DNA of 44,557 bases from a candidate division KSB1 bacterium. GTDB taxonomy: Bacteria > Zhuqueibacterota > Zhuqueibacteria > Residuimicrobiales > Krinioviventaceae. A model generated the notes under the pieces. It saw only the letters and a list, made by a program, of their open reading frames with translations, was not told the DNA's origin and did not search any database. A program made the translations under genes and the position numbers. Positions 23,601 to 30,770 of this stretch are shown piece after piece; the first letter of the stretch is position 1, and every line of letters begins with the position of its first letter. The stretch is from NCBI GenBank assembly GCA_034505495.1, contig JAPDQV010000013.1, forward strand, positions 37,993 to 82,549, given 5' to 3'.

Positions 23601-26225
23601 GACAAAATCTTTGGCCAAAGCCTGGGATTGACTTTCGAACTGACGTTGCTCAGACGCATCGGCGCCGCCGCTGATGAAGAGGAATCGCTTTTTCCATGCT
23701 GCCGAGGGAGCGGCTTCGTATTCGATGATTTTGTCGATAACCTGCTCGGCCTCAGACGGTTCATTGACCGGCAACCTGCCGATGCTGAGCTCAGCCAAGA
23801 TATCTGCGGGGCCGTCAAAACAGCCCAGGAGCACGTCGCTTACCGGGTTGCCGAGCGAGGGAACCTCGTTGTTGAATTTGGAATTAGGCAAATTCTTTTT
23901 CGGGTCCCAACTGGTGTCGCCGAGGAGCAGCGCAAAAGACGGACGAGGAAAGCCGTTTTCGTAAGCAAATTTTAAAAAGCTACGGAGCGCTTCTGCTTCA
24001 GGAATGCCGTGATTGAAACGATCATAAATCTCTTCGATGTCGGCGATGAAAACGGTAAAGCCGTTATGCGCTTCACGATAGCGGCGCAGCCGTTCGGCCT
24101 GGTCGAGGAACTTTTTAGAGGTGACGATTAAATAATCGGCTCCGCTGTAGCTATCAAGGCCGCTCTTCAGCACGGGTTTAAGACGAAGCGGCGCACGCGC
24201 GGCAGAGCGATCAAAAACGATCAAGGTATCGCCGGCATTGGGCGGAACGGAGAAGCGAGCGCTGTGTGCGGTACCGCCGGTAAAGATCCATGATCTGGAC
24301 AGGCGTACGCCGCCGGCTCCCTGTGCGACGAGCTGTTCGGCGGGCTCTCCTGCGACTCCCTTTTGTGCAATGAACGCCCAAGAGTCGCGGTACCGCAGAT
24401 TGGCGAGCAGGCGGCTGCCGAGTGCCTGAAACGCCGCAATCGCCGGCGGCCGCAAATTGGTTGCACCGTCGTCGCACACTCCGGCCATAATTACCGCGCT
24501 GTCCGGTTGACTGTTGACAAATGCAGCCAAAGAATCGGATTCCGCTGCCGAACCGTAGGTGTCGAAGCTCTTTGCCGCTTTGACCTGGCCGCTGCGATGG
24601 TCGAGAACGACCACGGCCATGCCGCGGGTACCGTTGTAAAGCAATTTACCGTTGATGGAAAAGCGGGAAAAATTTCCGTCAGCGAGACCGGCAGACTCGA
24701 CGACCAATGTCGCCGGCCATTCGCGGCCTGTGGCAAAGGGTTCTATCCATAGACGTCGGCTTGGTGCCAAAACAAAGATGTCACTCGAAGAAAAGCCCTG
24801 CACCCAACAGTGCAGCGGCGATTCCTGCGCGATGCCGGACAGCCGCAGAAAACCGTTTTCGGCCGTCATGCTGCGGCGATAAGTCACTTCGAACCAATCA
24901 AAATAGAATCGCGAATTGACATTGGGGTTTTCCCGCAGCGATTCGATCTCCAGCTGATTGCCCTGCTCCTGCAAAAGCCTCTTGGGCAATGCTGCTCCGC
25001 CGATGAGTTCCTGCCGGTCGTCGAAAAATCCGTCAAAAACGATTCGGCGATTGATGCGGACCCGAACATGATGCGAATTAGGATAGATGTCGACTGTTTC
25101 TCCGCGCAAACGAAACGTGAATCGCGCTGAATCGGCGTCGGGAAGGCAGCCGGGAAGGTCAAATAGAGTCGAAAAGACCTCCCCTGGATCGATGGCGCTG
25201 TCCCAAACCCATCCTTCTCCGGCAACCGTCAAGGTCTCTTGTATTTCGCTGCTGCTGTCGCCGTTGTAGTAAGCCAAATCTTTTTCGAAATGGCGTGTAT
25301 CCATGAAATCGGTGCAGTCCTTGCCGTCTTCCGACGAAGCGACGCGAGTGTAGGTCTCTCCGCCGCGATCCCAGCGCAGCCAATAGACGTTCGTATCGCT
25401 CCAAGCATGATAATACTCATTCCCTTCGCCGCGCAACCGTTCGCCGTAAAAAATGATCTGGTCGGAGTTATCGAATCGTCCGTCTTCGCCGCCGAAAAAG
25501 TAAAAAGGTACGCTTTCTCCACGATTTTCAAGGCATAAAAGCCGGGGATCGATTTCATTTACCGGCAAACCGGCATCGGCGAGGTCTTGGCCGGTGACGC
25601 GATAAACGCCTTCTTCTACGAGATAGAGCTTGCATGCGGGTAAAGAGCCGGAAAAATTTGATTGAGCCGTCGCCTTTCGCAGCTTCTGCAACGGCTCTCT
25701 GACGACGGCAAAACGAGCGTAGCGTAAAATTCTGACGTTTCGTTCGAGATCAACGGTTACCGGATTGACTTGAATTCTGAGAAGAGTCGTCCCGCGCGAT
25801 TTGGCGCTTTCTATGCGGAAAGCGGAATTGAAGAATCGAGCATCATCCGGAATCGCTTCCCCGTCTTCGAATGCCCGATCTCCGTCAGTGTGCGGCATTC
25901 TCAGCTGAGGAGACGAAGAGACGCTGAATACAGAGTCCAGAACGGCAACGGAAAAACCATCTCCAGGCAGAGACAGAGTGAAAAAATCAAAAGGCAGAGT
26001 ATACGCTCCGCTGGGGTAGAACGAGGGCAGATCGCCGACGACGGGAACAACGTACTGACCACTCGCGTCGCTCATCGTCTTCCATTCGACGGACGACGGC
26101 GCGGTCCATTCGACAATCACTTGCGACGGCGTTTCTTCGACGACCCGAAAATAAGTAGCGGCCCAAATGGGAAAAGTGCTCAGCAACAGAATGAAAACAA
26201 TTCGAGGTGGTGACATGATTTGCAT
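20637..26225 (-). CDS. Giant C25 (gingipain-type) peptidase, PorU-like, with type IX sorting domain
   Basis: About 1862 residues from ATG 26225, chosen because it opens a signal peptide (MQIMSPPRIVFILLLSTFP); an upstream ATG (26273) is possible and no start has a strong ribosome site. Order: N-terminal beta-rich part; FAM3/ILEI-like domain (about 520-645); C25 caspase-fold peptidase (about 695-1040) with His918 in FIGHAAS and Cys950 in SMTCHTG; CARDB-like domain (1050-1165); fibronectin-like segment (1170-1275); second FAM3/ILEI-like domain (1310-1430); second CARDB-like domain (1545-1655); type IX C-terminal sorting domain (1770-1862, IYPNPVSRDGEI ... NGVYIF). PorU is the surface sortase that removes sorting domains and joins cargo to A-LPS; a secreted gingipain-like protease is the alternative. 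It follows the WecA-like gene by about 80 nt. Confidence 0.85.
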   Translation of the reverse strand: MQIMSPPRIVFILLLSTFPIWAATYFRVVEETPSQVIVEWTAPSSVEWKTMSDASGQYVVPVVGDLPSFYPSGAYTLPFDFFTLSLPGDGFSVAVLDSVFSVSSSPQLRMPHTDGDRAFEDGEAIPDDARFFNSAFRIESAKSRGTTLLRIQVNPVTVDLERNVRILRYARFAVVREPLQKLRKATAQSNFSGSLPACKLYLVEEGVYRVTGQDLADAGLPVNEIDPRLLCLENRGESVPFYFFGGEDGRFDNSDQIIFYGERLRGEGNEYYHAWSDTNVYWLRWDRGGETYTRVASSEDGKDCTDFMDTRHFEKDLAYYNGDSSSEIQETLTVAGEGWVWDSAIDPGEVFSTLFDLPGCLPDADSARFTFRLRGETVDIYPNSHHVRVRINRRIVFDGFFDDRQELIGGAALPKRLLQEQGNQLEIESLRENPNVNSRFYFDWFEVTYRRSMTAENGFLRLSGIAQESPLHCWVQGFSSSDIFVLAPSRRLWIEPFATGREWPATLVVESAGLADGNFSRFSINGKLLYNGTRGMAVVVLDHRSGQVKAAKSFDTYGSAAESDSLAAFVNSQPDSAVIMAGVCDDGATNLRPPAIAAFQALGSRLLANLRYRDSWAFIAQKGVAGEPAEQLVAQGAGGVRLSRSWIFTGGTAHSARFSVPPNAGDTLIVFDRSAARAPLRLKPVLKSGLDSYSGADYLIVTSKKFLDQAERLRRYREAHNGFTVFIADIEEIYDRFNHGIPEAEALRSFLKFAYENGFPRPSFALLLGDTSWDPKKNLPNSKFNNEVPSLGNPVSDVLLGCFDGPADILAELSIGRLPVNEPSEAEQVIDKIIEYEAAPSAAWKKRFLFISGGADASEQRQFESQSQALAKDFVAPQPVSGRPLFISKKEENPQIDYRTQILDAVDKGAVWINFIGHAASRTWELMFNTPDIDDLQNKGRYPVISSMTCHTGRFAEPSQQSFSEHFLLARDKGAVGFWGTTGWGYAYEDYLYLRQLYPIFASDSLRYLGKIINEAQKRLWQTYGSFGHFRHLILQYNLLGDPAMQLALPTLPDLALSSENVLMQPFPAGEADSLATVRALVENWGMFCRDSSTVHFTFRHLPTGKEISAARRIGPVALEEWAEISLPLRGLAGVLETAVKVDAMNEIPESDERNNEQSTSFAILSSDLQLIAPPQNAWVPVQGLTLKAQAPQQRYDERISYIFEIDTARTFNSPLHLVSPPVRAHPLLLRWTPTGLRPEQRYFWRVKPMQLEILHEPFIASFTTHEAESLGWLQNGDFDATCRFENTVKRGKGVSLAEREILLLLQSSRTEQVGYALLEVDRRSVLTTGRGHNVAIVDPISGTVKASAVFDTYGNPQAPQNLAQFIRSAEIGDYVLAAVSEEGGLNLNEEVYTAYESIGSVLCRQIGFRYAWAIIGRKGAAIGSVPEGLQPPGGEAVILKDSLLVFAQKGSIVSARIGPAKGWKSAFFEGTVPPGAAMTCRVIGQAIDGGEALLWEGSLGNVDLGFIDPHEYPYLVLSAEMTLGQGKDSPTLTKWSVLYDPPPDLALSAHLFSISADTVMVGSTITFFGDLYNIGLSESGSTVLEIVQKNGETRRIVGELTIPAIGIDRYFPFRQQWIADKPGRNDFILTVDPRRELIELTKGNNRLTVSLFVLADDKPPQIHLTVDDREIFDGDWVAAQPKIKALILDNNPEPLADTTAVTVTLDGRRVSFKSGELALEANGNGCCLLHYSPMLAPGEHRLEIQAVDAARNRAAATLRFVVEDQLKIRNLLIYPNPVSRDGEISFELSEPAEVAIKIYTLAGRLIGTIEAGMLGAGYQRLYWDGLDADGDRPANGVYIFKAVASREGKTTEAFSKMTIMR

Positions 26226-26303
26226 TTTTTTATGCACGCTGTTGCCTGAATGGATAGGCCATTGATGAAGCATTTACGCATTCGGATCGCGACAGGTTCC
26301 GAT

Positions 26304-27272
26304 TCAATTCATCAGGTGCAAGCCGAGATACAAGGTATAGGCGGCTAAGAAGGCCATAATGCCGAGGATGAGCGACAAGCCGATCATGGTCGCAGAGGCG
26401 CCCGGCTGCGTCAGGCCGAGAGCAACCAGCCGGTGATGGATGTGTTCGCGATCGGCATGGAACGGATGGATGCCGCGCCGCAAGCGACGAAAAATGGCCA
26501 GCGCAGTATCGACGATCGGCAGGCCGAGCAGCAAGAACAAAAGTAACGGGGATACGCTGCCGGTAGTCGATGAAGCGCCCAACGTGAGGCATGCCAACAG
26601 AAAGCCGATCGAGAGACTGCCGGAGTCGCCCATAAAGATGGAAGCCGGATGCATGTTGTAACGGAGGAAACCGACGGTGGCGCCGATTAGGCTCAGCATC
26701 AACGGAACGAGAACTGTATTGCCCATCAACAGTGCAATGGCCGAGGAGCAGATGAGCACCACCACTGCTACGCCGCCGGCCAGGCCGTCGAGTCCGTCTA
26801 TCATATTGAAAGCATTGGTAATGCCGACGATCCATAAAATCGACAATGGATAGCTCCAGAAGCCGAGCTCGATGCTTCGATCGGCGAGCAGGATAAGCTT
26901 TTCCATCCTCCAGCCGAAATGAACGGCAAGCAGGGCCAGAGCCGTCTCTACAAAAAGCTTGAGATTGCAGTTCAAATCCTTTTTATCGTCAAAGGCGCCC
27001 AGGATGAACAGCCCTGTCGCTCCCAATACCAGACTCGCAATTTCAGCCTGTTTTGCCGCCCAAAAAGAGGGCTTTAACACATAAAAGAACAAAGCACCCG
27101 TTAGGAAGGAGAAAATTACGGCTCCGCCTCCCAATTTGGGGATTTGTCCTTTGTGAATGGTACGATGATTTTGGCGGGCGACGATCTCATGCTTGACGGC
27201 AAATCGGCGGAAAACCGGCGTCGCCACAACCGCGGTGATAAATGAGACAAGCAAAGCAAAAAACGGTATCAT
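26304..27272 (-). CDS. Polyprenyl-phosphate sugar-1-phosphate transferase, WecA/TagO-like
   Basis: A 322-residue polytopic enzyme of the MraY/WecA family that starts a glycan by moving a HexNAc-1-phosphate from its UDP-sugar to undecaprenyl phosphate at the inner membrane. Visible are KLGGGAVIF (46-54), the Asp pair in FDDKKDL (94-100), NAFNMIDGLDGLAGG (153-167), MGDSGS (214-219) and the HADREHIHHRL motif (272-282) that marks WecA/TagO rather than MraY. About ten membrane helices. It is placed at the far end of the polysaccharide locus and is the obvious priming enzyme for it, though it may also serve other glycans. It has its own promoter with an operator-like repeat. Confidence 0.9.
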   Translation of the reverse strand: MIPFFALLVSFITAVVATPVFRRFAVKHEIVARQNHRTIHKGQIPKLGGGAVIFSFLTGALFFYVLKPSFWAAKQAEIASLVLGATGLFILGAFDDKKDLNCNLKLFVETALALLAVHFGWRMEKLILLADRSIELGFWSYPLSILWIVGITNAFNMIDGLDGLAGGVAVVVLICSSAIALLMGNTVLVPLMLSLIGATVGFLRYNMHPASIFMGDSGSLSIGFLLACLTLGASSTTGSVSPLLLFLLLGLPIVDTALAIFRRLRRGIHPFHADREHIHHRLVALGLTQPGASATMIGLSLILGIMAFLAAYTLYLGLHLMN

Positions 27273-27327
27273 TCATTGTCCTTGCATCGTTAGAGGTGCA
27301 AAAGGCAATAGCCGACGGTAAAAGTTA

Positions 27328-27355
27328 ATCTTATGCGAATCAATAATCGTACCAA
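27328..27355 (-). promoter_or_regulatory. Candidate promoter of the WecA-like gene
   Basis: Minus-strand TTGGTA (27355-27350) and TAAGAT (27333-27328) are 16 bp apart, about 55 bp before the ATG at 27272. The -35 box lies at the centre of a 10-bp inverted repeat. Confidence 0.45.
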
Positions 27356-27371
27356 ATCCAAATTATTGATT
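27338..27371. promoter_or_regulatory. 10-bp perfect inverted repeat, operator-like
   Basis: AATCAATAAT (27338-27347) and ATTATTGATT (27362-27371) form a perfect dyad with a 14-bp spacer. Centre-to-centre distance of the arms is 24 bp, and the dyad centre falls on the predicted -35 box, the geometry of a dimeric repressor or activator site. Binding factor unknown. Confidence 0.6.
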
Positions 27372-27497
27372 TTTGCCTTTTCCGGCGGGACGAAGATGTT
27401 CAGCAGAGAGCCGCAAGTATCATTTGAGAACATTTTTGATCATTTCTTGGGCTCATCAACACGGCTTAGGTCTCTGTTCATTCCATGAAGATTAGAA

Positions 27498-27519
27498 AGA
27501 CCCCCGATGGGGTTTTTAG
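27498..27519. terminator. Weak hairpin terminator after the polysaccharide operon
   Basis: ACCCC (27500-27504) and GGGGT (27509-27513) pair around a 4-nt loop. On the plus strand five T follow; on the minus strand, the direction of the operon, the tail is only CTTTCT. It lies about 15 nt past the stop of the last glycosyltransferase gene. The stem is short, so this is tentative. Confidence 0.4.
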
Positions 27520-27531
27520 CAATATATACAA

Positions 27532-28755
27532 TTACATTATTTTTTGCAAGAAATGCCTATATAATACGTCCATTTCATGAATCATTCGTCTATAATGATA
27601 GGTGCCGGCTACAAATCGTCGGGCTCCTTCGACAAGCCGCATTCGCAGCGTCCGGTCATTTATTGCTTTTTCCACGCAGTCTGCTGCGGCCTTTTCATCG
27701 TCGACTGCAAAGCTGAGGCCGGTTACGCCGTGTTTGATCAGGTCAGGAACACCGCCGACTCGCGAAGCCACGACCGGCACGCCGGCAGCCATGGCCTCGA
27801 TAATGGTTACCGGCGTCCCTTCATTCAAGGAAGTGAGCAGCAGCAGATCGATGCCTTCATAAATGAAAAGCATGTCCGTTCTCCATCCTGTGAAATGAAC
27901 ATGCTTTTCAAGCCCATCCTTTTGAACATATGCTTCTAGATTGGCCCGTTCCGGTCCGTCGCCGACGATAAGCAGGTGATAGCGGTGATCCTTTTGCAGT
28001 AAAATTTGCAGAATGCGTAATGCGGAGAGATGGTTTTTGATCGGCACCAGGCGGCCGATGATGCCGATTAGGACGGCATCAGGCTTGAGCCCAAGTTTTT
28101 TTTTCAAAACCTCCGTCGGCTTGAGCTGCAGATACGGTTCGAGTTCGAATCCAAGCCGGATAACTCGAAATCTGGATGCGGGTGCTACGTGATAAACACT
28201 GCTCAATTCGTGGAGCTGGCTCGGGCTGATGGCAACAAGACAGGTCGTGAAGCGCGCGAGCAGTCGTTCAATCAGCAGAAAAACTTTGGTAACGATTTTT
28301 GGGAAATACCCATGGAAAACATGGCCATGAAAAGTGTGAAAAATCAAAGGGACGCCTGCCAACAAAGCGGCTATGCGTCCCGCAGCGCCCGCCTTGGCGG
28401 TATGAGTGCAGACAATCAGCGGTTTTTCTTTGCGCAACAGGCGATAAATATGATATACAGCCGCTAAATCGGCGATAATGGACGTCGAACGCTGCATAGA
28501 TGACACGCAGCGGACGTCGTATCCTGCCGCCCGCAGCTCGTCCATACGGCAAAATTCGCCCGGATCGAGCGCCCCGCCAATAAGAATATTACGGTATCCA
28601 AAGGCAGGCAGGTATTTCGAGAGGAGCTCGGTATGAAGCGACGGGCCGCCGATGCAGATGCGGGATTGAAGCCGAACGATTTTTATGGGCTTTTTTAGAC
28701 GCTCATGAGACACTTTTGATATACCCGTAAAGTTTGCGATATGCACGTTTTCCAA
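27532..28755 (-). CDS. Glycosyltransferase, GT4-type
   Basis: About 390-407 residues with a two-lobed GT-B fold. The N-terminal lobe contains IGGPSLHTELLSKYL and THTAKAGAAGRIAA, a typical acceptor-side loop; the C-terminal lobe has GRLVPIKN, the phosphate-binding VGDGPERANLEAY and the EGTPVTIIEAMAAGVPVVAS block with the ExxxxxxxE pair. It would transfer a nucleotide-sugar residue to the lipid-linked repeat unit in the cytoplasm. The start is uncertain: TTG at 28755 overlaps the preceding gene by 61 nt, while GTG at 28710 overlaps it by 16 nt. An A9 homopolymer encodes the Lys run at 28104-28096. Last gene of the operon. Confidence 0.88.
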   Translation of the reverse strand: MENVHIANFTGISKVSHERLKKPIKIVRLQSRICIGGPSLHTELLSKYLPAFGYRNILIGGALDPGEFCRMDELRAAGYDVRCVSSMQRSTSIIADLAAVYHIYRLLRKEKPLIVCTHTAKAGAAGRIAALLAGVPLIFHTFHGHVFHGYFPKIVTKVFLLIERLLARFTTCLVAISPSQLHELSSVYHVAPASRFRVIRLGFELEPYLQLKPTEVLKKKLGLKPDAVLIGIIGRLVPIKNHLSALRILQILLQKDHRYHLLIVGDGPERANLEAYVQKDGLEKHVHFTGWRTDMLFIYEGIDLLLLTSLNEGTPVTIIEAMAAGVPVVASRVGGVPDLIKHGVTGLSFAVDDEKAAADCVEKAINDRTLRMRLVEGARRFVAGTYHYRRMIHEMDVLYRHFLQKIM

Positions 28756-29828
28756 GAGAAACGCCTGATATTTTCAAAGCCTCGGTTTATTAATTCCTGT
28801 CGCAAAGAGTTGTCATCGAGCAGTAATTCGAGTTTGTCGGCCATATCTTTCGGGTCGAAAGGATCGAAATAAAGCGCCGCATTTTGGCATATTTCCGGGT
28901 GTGAGGCTGCATTTGAAACCGCAACCGGTACTCCTGCTGCCATGGCTTCCAAAGGAGTGAAGCCGAACCCTTCAAAGAGCGATGGAGCGACGAACACCTG
29001 CGACGATTGGTAAATAATCGGCAAATCAGTCGGAGCAACAAAACGGGTAAAATGCACAGTTCCACTCAAGCCAAGTTTGCGCACACGCTCATAGATGCTA
29101 TAAACCTGCCAATTCTCACGCCCGACAATAACCAAGTGATGAGGAATGCCTCGCCGTCGAAGAATCGAAAAGGCCTCTATGAGTCGCTCGTAATTCTTCC
29201 GCGGCTCCAAATGACCGACCGCAAGAAAATATTTCTCCGGCAGGCCATATCTGCTGCGCACGCGTTCTCTTTCACCTTTACAAAAGGTAATATTAAAGCG
29301 TTCAAAACTGATTCCGGAATGGATGACCGTCACTTTTTCCGCTGGTACATTTAAACGCTGCATAAGGTTATTTTTGGTAAAGTGAGACACGGCAATAATA
29401 TGAAAAGCATGATGCGCTGCCCAAGGGATGGCTCTTTGTAAAAAATAGCGGCGCATCGGAACGTAACTTTCGGGAAAATGCAGAATTCGCAGATCATGCA
29501 CAGTGATGATCGTCGGCACTCCGCCGTTGGGCAAATAATAGGAGATCGGCGCATGGAGTAAATCGATCCGGTTGGTTTGCAGCAAGTTATGCAACAATAT
29601 GATTTCGGCAAAGATGCGCAAGACAGGTTTTGTCGGCACTCTAACCGGTAAAAATTCTGACCCACCATGATAGCCGTAAGCCCGCATTATCTCCCGACGC
29701 ATGATAATTTTCGGCATCCAGTCTTCGGCGTTTTCCTGCAGAATGCCGTCAATCAGATTTTTTATGTAAACGGCGATGCCGCCGGCCTGCGGATCCAGCA
29801 GCAGGGCATTGATTGCTAGTCGTTTCAA
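28695..29828 (-). CDS. Glycosyltransferase, GT4-type
   Basis: A 377-residue GT-B enzyme. It shows the mannosyltransferase-like features of its group: GGIAVYIKNLIDGI at the N-terminus, TVHDLRILHFPESY mid-lobe, HSGISFERFN, the VGHLEPRKNYERLIEAF motif, and FVAPSLFEGFGFTPLEAMA with GVPVAVSNAASHPE in the donor lobe. This variant of the group resembles WbpY/WbaZ mannosyltransferases, but the donor sugar cannot be fixed from sequence. The start is probably TTG at 29828, 33 nt past the GT2 gene; no ATG fits. Its 3' end overlaps the next glycosyltransferase. Confidence 0.9.
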   Translation of the reverse strand: MKRLAINALLLDPQAGGIAVYIKNLIDGILQENAEDWMPKIIMRREIMRAYGYHGGSEFLPVRVPTKPVLRIFAEIILLHNLLQTNRIDLLHAPISYYLPNGGVPTIITVHDLRILHFPESYVPMRRYFLQRAIPWAAHHAFHIIAVSHFTKNNLMQRLNVPAEKVTVIHSGISFERFNITFCKGERERVRSRYGLPEKYFLAVGHLEPRKNYERLIEAFSILRRRGIPHHLVIVGRENWQVYSIYERVRKLGLSGTVHFTRFVAPTDLPIIYQSSQVFVAPSLFEGFGFTPLEAMAAGVPVAVSNAASHPEICQNAALYFDPFDPKDMADKLELLLDDNSLRQELINRGFENIRRFSWKTCISQTLRVYQKCLMSV

Positions 29829-29861
29829 TTCTTTTCTGTCGTTAGGTATAATAGATCGGCA

Positions 29862-30770
29862 TCAAGCGCGCGTGTAGTGCTTTTTCAAGACCAATCGTAA
29901 TCTCGGGCGCATTTTTACCGCCGCAATCAAACCGGAAATATAATCACGCACCAGACCCTTTCGACGCACCAGAGACAGCGGAATGCGCAAAGCCATACCG
30001 AGCAAATACACGTCGTAAGCAAGCTTGGCTTCAGCAAGGCCTGCATGCCGAACCAGCCAGCGGCAGTCATTAACCAGGCTGTGCATCAACATTTCTCGAA
30101 AATTTTGTTTGGTCGACGCCCCGTGCCGATGCTTGACGACAATTTCTTTTAAAACAATAATGCGCCGGCCGTTTTGAAGAATGCGGAAGCACCATTCCCT
30201 GTCTTCACCGTACATAAACAAACGTTCATTTAGGCCGCCGAGCTGCTCGAAAACCGTTCTTCGGACAGCCATAAAAGCCCCGTCGACATACTCGATCCGA
30301 GTCGGCCTTACGGCTTTGACGGAAGCAAAGAAAATCTGTTCTTGGATTACCCGCTTGAGCGTCAAAAATTGCCTGCCGACTGACTGAACCTTGCCCGAGG
30401 GAAAAATCAGTTTTGCGCCGATGACTGCAACATTCGGCTGCGATTGAAAAACCTGATGCAGCTTTGCAAAGGTTCCGGGGGTAATCAGTTCAGCGTCGCT
30501 GTTGAGCAGCACGAAATAGTCGCCTTTGGCAATTTGCATGGCAAGATTGTTGGCGCGGGCGTAACCGAGATTCGCCGAATTGACGACCAGCCGCACGTCA
30601 GGAAACTCGGTACGGATGCGTTCTACCGAATCATCGCTCGAAGCATTATCGACCACAATAACCTCCACCCCTTCCTCACCCTGAGCGTAGACCGACCGGA
30701 TCGCCTGCAGTGTTAGGGGGCAGGTGTTCCAGTTTACAATAATGACCGAAAAAAGGGGCGGTTTTTTCAC
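29862..30770 (-). CDS. Glycosyltransferase family 2, rhamnosyltransferase-like
   Basis: A 302-residue GT-A enzyme. Visible: SVIIVNWNT (8-16), VIVVDNASSDDSVE with the first nucleotide-binding Asp, NLGYARANNLAM, the metal-binding NSDAEL, and the acceptor-side YVDGAFMAVRR and GEDREWCFR (ED general-base motif). This is the pattern of the WbbL/rhamnosyltransferase cluster. It begins with GTG in a TAGTG overlap with the preceding membrane-protein gene. No membrane helix; the basic C-terminus may associate with the membrane. Confidence 0.92.
   Translation of the reverse strand: MKKPPLFSVIIVNWNTCPLTLQAIRSVYAQGEEGVEVIVVDNASSDDSVERIRTEFPDVRLVVNSANLGYARANNLAMQIAKGDYFVLLNSDAELITPGTFAKLHQVFQSQPNVAVIGAKLIFPSGKVQSVGRQFLTLKRVIQEQIFFASVKAVRPTRIEYVDGAFMAVRRTVFEQLGGLNERLFMYGEDREWCFRILQNGRRIIVLKEIVVKHRHGASTKQNFREMLMHSLVNDCRWLVRHAGLAEAKLAYDVYLLGMALRIPLSLVRRKGLVRDYISGLIAAVKMRPRLRLVLKKHYTRA

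Noticed and set aside
27385..27490. Small minus-strand frames of 13-18 codons between the WecA-like gene and the polysaccharide operon
   Set aside because: No ribosome sites and no recognisable sequence; chance frames in a 259-bp gap.
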